NCBI GenBank assembly: GCA_036504075.1
Contig: DASXVX010000021.1
Location: 1 to 62,743 of the forward strand
Length of the DNA stretch: 62,743 nt
Reading direction: 5' to 3'
DNA from: DASXVX01 sp036504075
Lineage (GTDB): Bacteria > Bacillota > Sulfobacillia > Symbiobacteriales > Symbiobacteriaceae
Each line of letters opens with the position of its first letter. Position 1 is the stretch's first letter. Shown here one piece after another: positions 33,010 to 42,188 of the stretch. The notes beneath the pieces are model-generated. The model was not told the DNA's origin, did no database searches, and saw nothing but the letters and a program-made list of their open reading frames with translations. The position numbers and the translations under genes are program-made.

Positions 33010-33756
33010 CTACTGCATGGTCAGACCACCGTCAACGGCCAGCGTCTGCCCGGTAATGTATTCCGCACCCGGCCCTGCGAAGAAGACCACAGTAGCAGCA
33101 ACATCCTCGGGTTTGCCAAACCGCTCCAGTGGGATCTGCAACAGGTACGACTGGCGCTGTTCCTCACCAAGTTCGAGGAGCATGCCGGCCTCAATCGCTC
33201 CGGGGACGACGCAGTTGCAGGTCACCCCCCGGCTGCCCAGTTCCCGGGCTACCGCCCGTGTCAGCCCTATCATGCCCGCCTTGGCAGCCGAGTAGTTCAC
33301 CTGCCCGGCCACGCCCAGGAGACCGCTGACCGACCCGATGTTGATGATCCGCCCGAAGCGGGCTTTCAACATCGGCCGGGTAACCGCTTTGGTGCAGAGG
33401 AAAACGCCTTTGAGGTTGGTGTCGAGGACGGAATCCCAGTCCTCTTCTTTCATCCGCATGAGCAACATGTCGCGGGTGATACCGGCGTTGTTCACCAGGA
33501 AATCGACCCGCCCGTATGCGTCCAGTGCGGCCTTGACCAGCGCTTCGGCGCCTTCCGCTGTGGAGATGTCCGCCTGCACCGCCATGGCGGCACCGCCGGC
33601 CTCGGTGAGTTGCTTGACCAGTTCCGCCGCCGACGCGGCATTTCTGGCGTAGTTCACCACCACCGTGGCGCCCTCTTTCGCGAGAGCGCTCGCTATGGCC
33701 TTTCCCAGCGCACCGGAAGCGCCGGTTACAATTGCCACCCGCTTGGCTAGCAACAT
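33010..33756 (-). CDS. fabG: 3-oxoacyl-ACP reductase
   Basis: NADPH-dependent short-chain dehydrogenase for the first reduction of fatty-acid elongation. Cofactor motif VAIVTGASGALGKAIASALA (TGxxxGxG); catalytic Ser-Tyr-Lys in INIGSVSGLLGVAGQVNYSAAKAG; NAG motif VNNAGITRDMLL. The ATG at 33756 gives 248 residues and lies one base after the fabD stop, so translation is likely coupled. GGGAGGG precedes it. Confidence 0.97.
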   Translation of the reverse strand: MLLAKRVAIVTGASGALGKAIASALAKEGATVVVNYARNAASAAELVKQLTEAGGAAMAVQADISTAEGAEALVKAALDAYGRVDFLVNNAGITRDMLLMRMKEEDWDSVLDTNLKGVFLCTKAVTRPMLKARFGRIINIGSVSGLLGVAGQVNYSAAKAGMIGLTRAVARELGSRGVTCNCVVPGAIEAGMLLELGEEQRQSYLLQIPLERFGKPEDVAATVVFFAGPGAEYITGQTLAVDGGLTMQ

Positions 33757-33757
33757 A

Positions 33758-34702
33758 TTAGCAGACCCTCCCGTAGGAATCAAGGACTTCACCCAGCGTC
33801 TTCGGGTTCTCGACATTGAATACGTGCAACTTTCTGTCAATCTTCTTGAGGAAGTTCGACAGGGCCCGCGACGGTCCGACTTCGATGAAAACCTCCACGC
33901 CGTCGGCGATCATCCGGCGGACGGATTCCTCCCAGCGGACCGGGCTGGAGACCTGGCGGATCAAGAGGTCCTTGATCTGGGCCGCTTCCGTCACGTAGTC
34001 GGCCGTCACGTTGGCAACGACCGGCACCTGCGGGTTCCGAATGGTGGTATTGTCCAGGGCCTCGGCGAGCATTTCGCCGGCCCGGGTGAGCAGCTTGGAG
34101 TGGAACGGGGCGGTAACGGAGAGCTTCACGGCCTTGCCGCCGGCCTCCGACACCAGTTCCATGACTTTCTCGACGGCCGACCAGTGGCCGGAGACGACGA
34201 CCTGGCCGGGGCAGTTGTAGTTTGCGCCTTCGACCCAATCACCCGTCGCATGACGGGCCTTGAGGCAGAGGTCGTCCACCACGCCGGCGTCAAAGCCGAG
34301 GACGGCGGCCATGCCGCCCATGCCCAGGGGCACCGCTTCCTGCATATAGGTGCCGCGTCGCTTCACCAGCGGCACCGCATCCCGGAACTGCAGGGTGGAT
34401 GCCGCCACAAGGGCGGAATACTCGCCCAGGGAGAGGCCGGCCACTACGTCGGGTTTCAACCCGTTTTCCTGCAGCAGGGCAAGGCAGGCCACCGAGACCA
34501 TCAGAATGGCCGGCTGCTGATTCATGGTCTTCTTGAGTTCCTCTTCCGGGCCCTCCCAGCACAGCTTGGTCAGGTCAAAACCGAGGACTTCATTGGCTTC
34601 TTCAAAATGCCGGGCGGCCAGCGGAAACTGTTTGGCGAGTTCCTGGCCCATGCCCACATACTGCGAGCCCTGGCCCGGAAAGAGAAACGCCGTCTTGGCC
34701 AC
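33758..34702 (-). CDS. fabD: Malonyl-CoA:ACP transacylase
   Basis: Loads malonate onto ACP. The 314-residue product starts KTAFLFPGQGSQYVGMGQEL. The nucleophile motif is DVVAGLSLGEYSALVAASTL (Ser), and His is in VTAPFHSKLLTRAGEMLAEA. It follows the degV-like gene and is coupled to fabG. Confidence 0.97.
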   Translation of the reverse strand: MAKTAFLFPGQGSQYVGMGQELAKQFPLAARHFEEANEVLGFDLTKLCWEGPEEELKKTMNQQPAILMVSVACLALLQENGLKPDVVAGLSLGEYSALVAASTLQFRDAVPLVKRRGTYMQEAVPLGMGGMAAVLGFDAGVVDDLCLKARHATGDWVEGANYNCPGQVVVSGHWSAVEKVMELVSEAGGKAVKLSVTAPFHSKLLTRAGEMLAEALDNTTIRNPQVPVVANVTADYVTEAAQIKDLLIRQVSSPVRWEESVRRMIADGVEVFIEVGPSRALSNFLKKIDRKLHVFNVENPKTLGEVLDSYGRVC

Positions 34703-34760
34703 GATGCTTCAACCTACTTTCTTCAGCGAGTTAATATAACCGCCGCGCGCCTGCGACAGC

Positions 34761-35606
34761 CTAAACTTCAAAGAACGCGACGCCCAGCGTGCCGGGACCG
34801 CCGTTGGTGGCGATCACCGGACCGATGGAGGCGATCCAGTACTCCTCCACCTGGTAGATTTTCTTGACCTCCTCGACCCAGGCCGCCGCTTCTTCGGGGA
34901 CCTGTGCGTGCAGAATCGACATCCAGATCTTACGGCCGGCGGGAATCCGCTCCTGCATCAGTTCGAGGGCCCGCGGGCGAACCTTGGACTTGCCCCGGAC
35001 CTTGTCGGCCGGTGCGACGAACCCGTCCCGGTCGATCTCGAGAATCGGCTTGACACCCAGCAACCCGCCCAGGAACGCCTGCGCCTTGCCGACGCGGCCG
35101 TTCTTGTGGAGGAACTCCAGCGTGTCCAGCGTGAAGATGATGTAGGCGCGGGAAGCCACTTCGCCGATCCAGTTCACAATCTCGGCGGCCGGTTTGCCAG
35201 CCTTGGCCATACGGGCAGCCTGGATGACCATCATGCCAATGCCCAGAGAGACACTCTTGGTGTCCACCGTAGTAATCTTGGCGTCAGGCAACATCTTCGC
35301 GGCAATCTGGGCCGAATTCAGTGTCCCCGAAAGATTGCTGCTGATGTGGATGGAGAGGATCTCGTCGCCGGCCTTGTGCAGCCGCTCATACACCTGGAGG
35401 AAATCGCCCGGGCTGGGCTGGGCCGTCTTGGGGTGGTGCGAGCTGGTCTTCAGCTTGGCCCAGAACGCTTCCTGGTCCATCTCCACGACATCCAGGAAGG
35501 ACTCCGGACCGAAGTGGACGGTAAGGGGCACCATCTCGATGCCGTATTCCTTCCGGATCTCGCTGGGCAGATCAGCCGTGCTGTCCGTCACGATGCGCAG
35601 CGCCAT
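34761..35606 (-). CDS. DegV family fatty-acid-binding protein
   Basis: DegV/FakB-type protein of 281 residues. It has the family N-terminus LRIVTDSTADLPSEIRKEYG, PLTVHFGPESFLDVVEMDQE and TSHHPKTAQPSPGDFLQVYE. The conserved ISSNLSGTLNSAQIAAKMLP binds the carboxylate head, and the C-terminal part has LGVKPILEIDRDGFVAPADK. FakB proteins present fatty acids to FakA kinase. Its insertion between fabH and fabD strongly supports a lipid role. fakA is not in the window. Confidence 0.93.
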   Translation of the reverse strand: MALRIVTDSTADLPSEIRKEYGIEMVPLTVHFGPESFLDVVEMDQEAFWAKLKTSSHHPKTAQPSPGDFLQVYERLHKAGDEILSIHISSNLSGTLNSAQIAAKMLPDAKITTVDTKSVSLGIGMMVIQAARMAKAGKPAAEIVNWIGEVASRAYIIFTLDTLEFLHKNGRVGKAQAFLGGLLGVKPILEIDRDGFVAPADKVRGKSKVRPRALELMQERIPAGRKIWMSILHAQVPEEAAAWVEEVKKIYQVEEYWIASIGPVIATNGGPGTLGVAFFEV

Positions 35607-35626
35607 GTACCCGACCTCCTAATCCC

Positions 35627-36619
35627 CTACTTGCCCCACCTGAGCGCCACGGAAGCCCATACCAGACCAGCACCGAAGGAGACGAGCACGACATCGTCGC
35701 CGTCCTTCAGCCGGCCGGATTCCAACGCCTCACAGAGCGCCACGGGGATACTTGCCGACGAGGTATTGCCATACCGGTCCAGGTTGATCATCACCTTTTC
35801 CGGACCGATCTCCAGCCGCTTCATGGCGCCTTCGATGATGCGGATGTTCGCCTGGTGCGGTACCAGCAGGTCCAGGTCGCCGACCGTGAGGCCGGCCTTA
35901 TCCAACACCTGTGTGGTCGCCTCGTTCATGACCCGGACGGCGAACTTATAGACTTCGGCACCGTTCATCTTGATGAAGTGCTGCTTGTTCTGGACGGTCT
36001 CGGCGCTGGTCGGATAGCGGGAACCGCCGGCCGGCAGCATCAGGTGGCAGGCACCTGCGCCTTCCGACCCCAGCACCGAAGCGAGAATGCCCTTGCCTTC
36101 GCTGACCGGCTGCAGAATCGCCGCCCCGGCGGCGTCGCCGAAGAGCACGCAGGTCGCCCGGTCTTCCCAGTCCAACAACTTGGAGAGCAACTCCGCACCG
36201 ATCACCAGGGCGCAGTTGTACATGCCGGTGGCAATGGTCTGTTGGGCCATTACGATCCCGTAGAGCCACCCCGGGCAGGCGGCAGACATGTCGAAGGCCG
36301 CGGCGCGGGTGGCGCCGAGGGCGTTTTGGACGATGCAGGCCGTCGACGGGAAGGGGTGGTCCGGCGTAACCGTGCCAATGATGATCAAGTCGATGTCGTC
36401 CGGCGTCACGCCGGCCATTGCCATGGCCTTCTGCGCCGCCTTGACGGCATAATCCGAGGTCGCTTCGCCAGGCTCGGCGATGTGACGTTCCCGAATCCCC
36501 GACCGGGAGACAATCCACTCGTCGGAGGTCTCTACCATTTTCTCGAGGTCGGCATTCGTAAGCACCTTTTCAGGCACGGCCATTCCGACACCTGTGATGC
36601 CGACAGCCCGTAATGACAT
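35627..36619 (-). CDS. fabH: Beta-ketoacyl-ACP synthase III
   Basis: Condenses acyl-CoA primers with malonyl-ACP to start fatty-acid synthesis. The 330-residue protein begins LRAVGITGVGMAVPEKVLTN. Catalytic Cys is in AAFDMSAACPGWLYGIVMAQ, His in LLVPHQANIRIIEGAMKRLE, and Asn in YGNTSSASIPVALCEALESG. It lies between plsX and the DegV gene. Confidence 0.97.
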   Translation of the reverse strand: MSLRAVGITGVGMAVPEKVLTNADLEKMVETSDEWIVSRSGIRERHIAEPGEATSDYAVKAAQKAMAMAGVTPDDIDLIIIGTVTPDHPFPSTACIVQNALGATRAAAFDMSAACPGWLYGIVMAQQTIATGMYNCALVIGAELLSKLLDWEDRATCVLFGDAAGAAILQPVSEGKGILASVLGSEGAGACHLMLPAGGSRYPTSAETVQNKQHFIKMNGAEVYKFAVRVMNEATTQVLDKAGLTVGDLDLLVPHQANIRIIEGAMKRLEIGPEKVMINLDRYGNTSSASIPVALCEALESGRLKDGDDVVLVSFGAGLVWASVALRWGK

Positions 36620-36633
36620 TTCCCGGTTTCCCC

Positions 36634-37650
36634 CTACTTCTGCGTTTGCGTCTCTTCGTAGTGCGCGATGGAGGAACCGAGCTTTTCAATGACCCGCCCG
36701 GCCAGGGCGGCGCGCATGACCCGAATTCCGCTTTTGATGCCCTTGGCTTCAGACGAGCCGTGGCACTTGACCACCGGGGCCTTCAGCCCCAGCAACAGGG
36801 CGCCGCCGTACTCCGTGTAATCGAATTTCTTGAGCATCTTCTTGAGGCCGGGCTTGACCAGCAAGGCCCCGATTTTCGAGATGGTCGTCGCCGTCATGGC
36901 GTCTTTCATGGACTGAATGAGCGCCGTGCCGACGCCTTCGAAGGTTTTCAGGAAGACGTTGCCGGGGAAGCCGTCGGCAACGACCACGTTCACTTTGCCC
37001 CAGGGGACGTCCCGTGCTTCGACGTTGCCCACGAAGTTGAAGGATTTTGTCCCTTTCAGCAGTTCGTAAGTCGCCTTGGTCGCCAGGTTGCCCTTCTCTT
37101 CTTCGACGCCAATGTTCAGGAGGGCCACCGTCGGGTTCTTCAGCCCGAGAATCTCCCGGGCGTAAACGTCGCCGATGAGTGCGAACTGCACCAGCCACTC
37201 GGGCTTGCAGTCGGGTGTCGCCCCGATGTCCAGAATGAACGTCGGGTCGCCCACCGTCGGGAAGATCGTACCCAGGGCGGGCCGTTCAATGCCTTTCATG
37301 CGGCCGACGACCAGCGTCCCGACCACGACCATGGCGCCGGTCGAGCCGGCGGTAAGCAGGGCGTCAGCCCGACCTTCCTTCACCATGCGGGCGGCGACGA
37401 CCAGCGAGGCGTCTTTCTTGGCCCGGAAGGCTTTCGTGGGTTCTTCGTGGGTCGTGATCACCTCTGAGGCATGCACAATGGCGACATTGCCAGGCAAGCC
37501 GCCATGTCTGGCCGCCTCCGCTTTTAGCCGTGGTTCGTCGCCTACCAGTACCAGTTCCAGATCGGTCCACTCGCGGGCGGCAGCAATAGCGCCCTGGACT
37601 TCCGCGCCGGGGGCGTTGTCCCCACCCATGGCGTCAATGGCGATCTTCAA
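36634..37650 (-). CDS. plsX: Phosphate acyltransferase PlsX
   Basis: Makes acyl-phosphate from acyl-ACP for phospholipid synthesis by PlsY. The 338-residue protein begins KIAIDAMGGDNAPGAEVQGA and contains NVAIVHASEVITTHEEPTKA, DALLTAGSTGAMVVVGTLVV and DGFPGNVFLKTFEGVGTALI. The start is TTG at 37650 with AGGAGGGG upstream, overlapping the end of fapR by 17 bases. The fapR-plsX order is as in B. subtilis. Confidence 0.96.
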   Translation of the reverse strand: MKIAIDAMGGDNAPGAEVQGAIAAAREWTDLELVLVGDEPRLKAEAARHGGLPGNVAIVHASEVITTHEEPTKAFRAKKDASLVVAARMVKEGRADALLTAGSTGAMVVVGTLVVGRMKGIERPALGTIFPTVGDPTFILDIGATPDCKPEWLVQFALIGDVYAREILGLKNPTVALLNIGVEEEKGNLATKATYELLKGTKSFNFVGNVEARDVPWGKVNVVVADGFPGNVFLKTFEGVGTALIQSMKDAMTATTISKIGALLVKPGLKKMLKKFDYTEYGGALLLGLKAPVVKCHGSSEAKGIKSGIRVMRAALAGRVIEKLGSSIAHYEETQTQK

Positions 37651-38233
37651 CTTGTTCCCCTCCTGTGACCCGGGCCGGGTTGACGGCGAACACGGAGAAT
37701 TTGCCCCGGAAGACCTTTTCGCTGCCGGACTTGGTCTCCACCAGCACGACGTAGTGGGCGCCGCGCCGCCGGATTACTTCCCCTTTGGCCACCAGCTTCT
37801 CGCCAACCGTGACCGGCCGTTTATACTTGACGTTGGCGAGGCCGGTAAGCACGACATCGGCATCAATCAGGGCGATGGCGAGGGACTCGGCCTGGGCAAA
37901 CATATACTGCCCACGCACCACCCGACTCCGCTCGAACACCATTTCTTCCGCCGTCTCCAAAATGGAGATGCCCCGCTCACCCAGGACGATGTCGATCAGC
38001 TCGCCGACGATCTCCTTGTGGCCGATGGACTTGACGATCCCGTACGTCCGCTCGGCTACGGTCTTGGTCCGCTCCCGGAGTTCGGGTATGGCCATAGCCA
38101 GCCGGTCCAACCGAATGGTTTGTATGCTGACGCCGAAGAACTGTGCCAGTTCTTCGTCGCTGAGGAACGGATTCTCCCGGATCTTCTCCCGCAACAACTG
38201 CTGCCGGTCTCGCTTTTTAGCGCCCGAGGTCAT
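37634..38233 (-). CDS. fapR: Fatty-acid and phospholipid regulator FapR
   Basis: Malonyl-CoA-sensing repressor of fatty-acid and phospholipid genes. The N-terminal DeoR-like HTH is RENPFLSDEELAQFFGVSIQ, with TIRLDRLAMAIPELRERTKT; the C-terminal hot-dog domain, which binds malonyl-CoA, has VVRGQYMFAQAESLAIALID and RRRGAHYVVLVETKSGSEKV. The ATG at 38233 gives 199 residues. A promoter with a FapR-like operator lies just upstream, so autoregulation is expected, with plsX-fabH downstream under the same control. Confidence 0.95.
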   Translation of the reverse strand: MTSGAKKRDRQQLLREKIRENPFLSDEELAQFFGVSIQTIRLDRLAMAIPELRERTKTVAERTYGIVKSIGHKEIVGELIDIVLGERGISILETAEEMVFERSRVVRGQYMFAQAESLAIALIDADVVLTGLANVKYKRPVTVGEKLVAKGEVIRRRGAHYVVLVETKSGSEKVFRGKFSVFAVNPARVTGGEQVEDRH

Positions 38234-38301
38234 GAATTGTTCACCCCGTCTGGCCCTGGATCGCAATACCTGAATATGCGCGACGGTTATACAACGTGGT
38301 T

Positions 38302-38318
38302 TTAGTATCTGGTGTTAA
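38302..38318 (-). promoter_or_regulatory. FapR operator
   Basis: TTAGTATCTGGTGTTAA is a 17-bp imperfect palindrome with the TTAGTA and TTAA half-site ends of the Bacillus FapR box. It starts at the edge of the -10 element and covers the predicted transcription start of fapR, the usual repressor position. Confidence 0.75.
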
Positions 38319-38346
38319 GTATAGCGACTCCGATCGCGGGAGGCAA
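38318..38346 (-). promoter_or_regulatory. Probable sigma-A promoter of fapR-plsX-fab
   Basis: On the minus strand, TTGCCT (38341-38346) and TATACT (38318-38323) are separated by 17 bases. The FapR operator begins at the downstream edge of the -10. Confidence 0.7.
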
Positions 38347-38401
38347 GACTTTCTTGCGAGACATCTACATTACGGCGGGGAGAAACCTCCCAGGTACGCG
38401 A

Positions 38402-38428
38402 GAAGCAGGGAGCCAGGCTCCCTGCTTC
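38402..38428. terminator. Hairpin after rpmF
   Basis: GAAGCAGGGAGC and GCTCCCTGCTTC form a perfect 12-bp stem around CAG, between rpmF and the fapR promoter. No T tract follows, but the stem is very stable and its position fits termination. Confidence 0.7.
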
Positions 38429-38456
38429 CGTTGCAATCTTATTGTCCCCGAGAAAC

Positions 38457-38654
38457 TTACGCCTTCTTGGCCTCGGACTCCATGTTGACGATCTGCTTGC
38501 CCTTGTACTGCCCGCAAGTCGGGCAGACGCGGTGAGGCATCATCGGAGCCTTGCAGTTGGGGCAAACACTGAGATTCGGAGCCTCAAGCTTGAAGTTTTC
38601 CGCGCGCCGAGAGTCCCGGCGAGCCTTCGATAAACGTTTCTTCGGAACCGCCAT
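38457..38654 (-). CDS. rpmF: 50S ribosomal protein L32
   Basis: A 65-residue zinc-ribbon form of L32. It begins AVPKKRLSKARRDSRRAENF and has four cysteines, CPNCKAP and CPTCGQYKG. It follows the YceD-like gene, as is common (yceD-rpmF-plsX/fapR). Confidence 0.97.
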   Translation of the reverse strand: MAVPKKRLSKARRDSRRAENFKLEAPNLSVCPNCKAPMMPHRVCPTCGQYKGKQIVNMESEAKKA

Positions 38655-38726
38655 GCTGATTACACCCCTTTCAATTCTCCGTCAGGTCAGATGACGGACC
38701 CGAGAACCGTGTCCCGGGGGGAATTT

Positions 38727-39275
38727 CTATGCGTTATGATCCGGCTTCTGAAGCAGGTCCTTCAGCTTTGCCAGCCGGGGGTCAACAGACCGCGTCTCCT
38801 GGCACTCACAGGGGCCCTCGTTCAGGTTCTTCCCGCATGTCTGGCAAAGGCCTTTGCAGTCCTTGCTGCAGAGGGGCTTCATGGGCAGCTCCAACAGCAC
38901 GTTGTCCTGCAACGCTTCGGTCAGGTCGATCTCATCGCCTTCGAAGAAGGAGACGGTCCGCTGCTCCACGGCTTCTAGTTCGACGTCTTCCCGGGGCTCC
39001 CCTTCCAAGAACTCTTCTTCGAAAGAGAGACGCACCGGCATCCGATATGAACCGAGACACCGGCTGCACTCCAGAACCGCTTCGCCCGAGAGCTTCGCCC
39101 GCACCAACATCCGGTCGCCGGCGTTCCAGATCTCGGCCTCACCGGTGAAAGGCTGGTCAAAAACCACGGACTGCCCACCCATCTCCATCGGCTCCAGGGA
39201 GATTGCCGTAGGAACGGTCTTGTGGCTGCCCGCCTCCAGTTTCAGATCGGCGACGTTTACCCGCATTTTGCTCAC
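38727..39275 (-). CDS. DUF177/YceD family protein
   Basis: A 182-residue YceD (DUF177) homologue, implicated in 23S rRNA accumulation in plants and E. coli but without settled biochemistry. It has LECSRCLGSYRMPVRLSFEE, GDEIDLTEALQDNVLLELPM and the C-terminal cysteine cluster KPLCSKDCKGLCQTCGKNLN. Its location just upstream of rpmF is the standard pairing. Confidence 0.92.
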   Translation of the reverse strand: MSKMRVNVADLKLEAGSHKTVPTAISLEPMEMGGQSVVFDQPFTGEAEIWNAGDRMLVRAKLSGEAVLECSRCLGSYRMPVRLSFEEEFLEGEPREDVELEAVEQRTVSFFEGDEIDLTEALQDNVLLELPMKPLCSKDCKGLCQTCGKNLNEGPCECQETRSVDPRLAKLKDLLQKPDHNA

Positions 39276-39388
39276 CTCAATTGATCCTGCCAGGGGTTTC
39301 GCCCGCCTGAAGGCACATCAAGTATTATATCGAGGCTTGGGTTCTTTTGTCAACCAAGCAGCAAGTTCCAGTATGCGATCAGTCAGGA

Positions 39389-41005
39389 TCAGGAATGGCT
39401 GGAACGGAGAATCGAAACGACCAGCCAGACCCCCACCGCGCCGATCAACAGGAACCCCACGTCGGCAATCGGGTAGCGCTGCAGGAACGAATCCTTGCCG
39501 GTGCTGGCGATCAAGGCGGTGCCGATGATCAGGGAAGCGAGCAAAATGGCGATGGCCAGCCGGTTGGCGATCGCCGAAAGCCTTGCCAGGCCGGGGTCCA
39601 GGCCGGCGTGATCCAGGGACATCCGGAACTCCCCCTCCTCCAGGAGCGACAGGAGGTGGCCCACCTGCCCCGGGATTCGGACGACGTGCCGGGAGGCCTG
39701 CGCCAGGTCCCGGCCCAACTCGAACAGCAGCCGTTTTGGTTGCAGCCCTTCCTGGATCAAAAGCTCGGCGTAGGGGGCCGCCAGGCCGACCAGCGTGGCG
39801 TCCGGGTCGATTTGCCGTGCGACCGCCTCGAGGGTGGTCATGGCCTTGAGCAGCACCGTATAGCCGGTGGGAAAGCTAATTTCAAACCGCCGGGCCGCGG
39901 CCAGCGTCTCGGTGAGGGCCTGGCTGAACTGAACCTGCCGGAGCGGCACTTCCCCGTACTTCTGCTGCAGCCGCACGATCTCCCGCCGCAGGGCCGTCCG
40001 GCCGCCGGGGCGGTGGATCATGCCCATCCGGAGAATCGCCTCCACCACCCGGTCGGCGTCCTGGGTCACGACGCCGACCACGTAGTCCACCACGTTCGCC
40101 CGCATGGCCGGCGTCAGGTCGCCCACCATGCCGAAGTCCACGAAGATGATGGCCCCGTTTGGGCCGACAAAGAGATTCCCGGGGTGCGGGTCGGCGTGGA
40201 AAAAGCCGTCCCGCAGCACCATCCGGAAGATTGCCCCGGCTAGCCGCTGGGCGACGACGGCCGGCGGAATGGACGCCTGCTCCAGGGCCGGCCGGTCGGT
40301 GACCCGGAATCCGCCCACCCGCTCCAGGGTCAGCACCCGACTGGTCGTGTATTCCCAGTGGACGGCGGGGAAACTGACCTCCGGGTCGCCGGCGAAGTTC
40401 TTGCGGAAGCGCTCGGCGCTCCGGCCTTCGGCCCGGTAGTCCAGTTCGGCCCGGAGCATGGCGGCAAACTCGGCAGCCACGGCGGGCAGGTCGTAGTTCC
40501 GCCCCCAGCGGGTCCGCCGGGAGGCCAGGCGGGCCAGGCCTTTCAGGACGTGCAGATCGAGGTCTACCTGTCCGGCAACCCCCGGTCGCTGGACTTTTAC
40601 CACGACCTTACGGCCATCGTGCAGGACAGCCCGGTGCACCTGACCCAGGGAGGCCGCCGCCACCGCCTCCGGCTCCACCTCCCGGAACTTTTCCCCGAGC
40701 GGCGACCCCAGTTCCGCTTCCAGCACTTCCGCCACCTGGCCGAAGGGGACCGGCGTCACCTGGTCTTGCAGGCGCTCGAGGGCCGCCACCACGTCCGGCG
40801 GCAACAGGTCGCTGCGAACGGAGAGCATCTGGCCGAGCTTCACAAAAGTCGGTCCCAGTTCCTCCAGGGCGTACCGGAGCCGCTCCCCCCGCCCTTCCGC
40901 ACCGTCGCCGCCGAACCGTTCGGCCAGCACGCTGAACCCGTAGCGGGAGAGCACCCGCAAGACCGTCCGGTACCGTTTCAGAACCCGGGATCGGGCAATG
41001 CTCAC
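39389..41005 (-). CDS. UbiB/AarF (ABC1) family protein kinase-like
   Basis: An atypical kinase of 538 residues, related to UbiB of ubiquinone synthesis. The invariant KxGQ motif is in PTFVKLGQMLSVRSDLLP. Other motifs are LGSPLGEKFREVEPEAVAAA-SLGQVHRA, KVVVKVQRPG (Lys), DGFFHADPHPGNLFV and IIFVDFGMVGDLTP (DFG-like). Two C-terminal transmembrane segments (LAIAILLASLIIGTALIAST, VGFLLIGAVGVWLVVSILRS) are typical of bacterial members. GTG 41005 follows GAGGTG; an upstream terminator at 41064-41085 excludes longer readings. Its role is unknown; it may affect quinone or lipid homeostasis. Confidence 0.9.
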   Translation of the reverse strand: MSIARSRVLKRYRTVLRVLSRYGFSVLAERFGGDGAEGRGERLRYALEELGPTFVKLGQMLSVRSDLLPPDVVAALERLQDQVTPVPFGQVAEVLEAELGSPLGEKFREVEPEAVAAASLGQVHRAVLHDGRKVVVKVQRPGVAGQVDLDLHVLKGLARLASRRTRWGRNYDLPAVAAEFAAMLRAELDYRAEGRSAERFRKNFAGDPEVSFPAVHWEYTTSRVLTLERVGGFRVTDRPALEQASIPPAVVAQRLAGAIFRMVLRDGFFHADPHPGNLFVGPNGAIIFVDFGMVGDLTPAMRANVVDYVVGVVTQDADRVVEAILRMGMIHRPGGRTALRREIVRLQQKYGEVPLRQVQFSQALTETLAAARRFEISFPTGYTVLLKAMTTLEAVARQIDPDATLVGLAAPYAELLIQEGLQPKRLLFELGRDLAQASRHVVRIPGQVGHLLSLLEEGEFRMSLDHAGLDPGLARLSAIANRLAIAILLASLIIGTALIASTGKDSFLQRYPIADVGFLLIGAVGVWLVVSILRSSHS

Positions 41006-41063
41006 CTTTGTCACCTCGTAGGCCCAGGCGCGCTGGCACGAATCCTCTCTAGGGTAGCCAAAA

Positions 41064-41085
41064 GGCAGGGCTTTCATGCCCTGCC
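41064..41085 (-). terminator. Terminator after the YlbL-like protease gene
   Basis: GGCAGGGC and GCCCTGCC form an 8-bp stem, followed on the minus strand by TTTTGGC. It sits between the protease and the UbiB-like gene. Confidence 0.75.
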
Positions 41086-41099
41086 GCGCCTGTTTTTGC

Positions 41100-42143
41100 T
41101 CACCGGTGCTGCTGGAGCCAGGTGAGCGCATCCCCGTAGGTATCCACCGGCACCAGTTCCACCCGGGTCGCCACTTTTTGGGCATCGGCGTAGTTTCCCC
41201 GCGGCACGAACATGACGCTCGCTCCCGCCGCCTCCGCCGTGTAGACTTTTTGCTGGATGCCGCCGATGGGGCCGATGCTGCCGTTCGCTTCGATCGTGCC
41301 GGTGCCGGCGATGACCCGGTTGCCGGTGATGCCGCCCGGCGTCATCTGATCGATGATTTGCAGGGTGAACATCAGGCCGGCAGAGGGGCCGGTGACGGCG
41401 CCCGGCTGGATTTCTACGTCGACCGGCAAGTCGAAGAGCAAGCTGTCTTTGATAAAGATGACGAACGCCGCAGTGCCTTTGCGGTCCGCCACCGCACTCT
41501 CGATGGTGGGAACGGTCAGGCTCAGTTCCTGCCCGTTCCGCCGGAGGCGGAGGTCCACTTTCGTGCCGGGCGAGATCCCTTTCATGAAGGTCGTCAGGTC
41601 GGCCGTATTCCGGACTGGCTTGCCGCCGGCTTCCACGATGACGTCGCCTTTCTGCAGCAGCCCGGCAACCGGGCTGCCGGTGCCCAGGTCGGTGATTTCA
41701 GCGCCCACGGCCTGAACGCCCAGCCCATAGCCCAACTGGTGCAATGCGATGGCCTTGGCGGTCTTTTGGCTGTCCGCCATCATTTGCCGGGTCAGTTCCA
41801 GGTACTTGTCGTAATCCGGCACGTTGCCGAGGAACTGCTCCTTGGTCTCCAGGCTGGACCGGTGGTCCACTTTGGCCTCCAGGTACCAGAGCAGGTTGGC
41901 CCGGTCGGTGTTCAGCACCAGCATGTACAGGCGTCCGCGATGCGCCTCGCCGCCAGGTGTGGTAATTAGCCGGCTGGTATCGATCGCCGCGCCCGGCGCC
42001 GTGATGTAGTATGGCGTAGGGATAAACCAGAGGACCGAAAACAGAACCCCGACCCCCGCGACCACGGCCAGAAGCCGAAGGGCCCAGGCGCCTGATGGCG
42101 CAAACCAGGCACCCAACCGGCTCAACCAACGTGTTCGCTGCAC
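41100..42143 (-). CDS. YlbL/SepM-like membrane protease with PDZ and Lon domains
   Basis: A membrane-anchored serine protease of about 347 residues. There is an N-terminal transmembrane anchor (WALRLLAVVAGVGVLFSVLW), a PDZ domain (about 130-205, LLQKGDVIVEAGGKPVRNTA) and a C-terminal Lon-type S16 domain. The catalytic Ser is in VTGPSAGLMFTLQIIDQMTP, and the Lys is in IGGIQQKVYTAEAAGA. SepM processes a competence pheromone in Streptococcus, and YlbL acts in Bacillus DNA-damage recovery. The GTG at 42143 has GGGGGAG upstream; GTG 42167 is an alternative. It is near coaD and rsmD, as in B. subtilis. Confidence 0.93.
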   Translation of the reverse strand: MQRTRWLSRLGAWFAPSGAWALRLLAVVAGVGVLFSVLWFIPTPYYITAPGAAIDTSRLITTPGGEAHRGRLYMLVLNTDRANLLWYLEAKVDHRSSLETKEQFLGNVPDYDKYLELTRQMMADSQKTAKAIALHQLGYGLGVQAVGAEITDLGTGSPVAGLLQKGDVIVEAGGKPVRNTADLTTFMKGISPGTKVDLRLRRNGQELSLTVPTIESAVADRKGTAAFVIFIKDSLLFDLPVDVEIQPGAVTGPSAGLMFTLQIIDQMTPGGITGNRVIAGTGTIEANGSIGPIGGIQQKVYTAEAAGASVMFVPRGNYADAQKVATRVELVPVDTYGDALTWLQQHR

Positions 42144-42188
42144 GGGGCGCTCTCCCCCTTCGCTCACCTCGATCGGACCTCGATCGGA

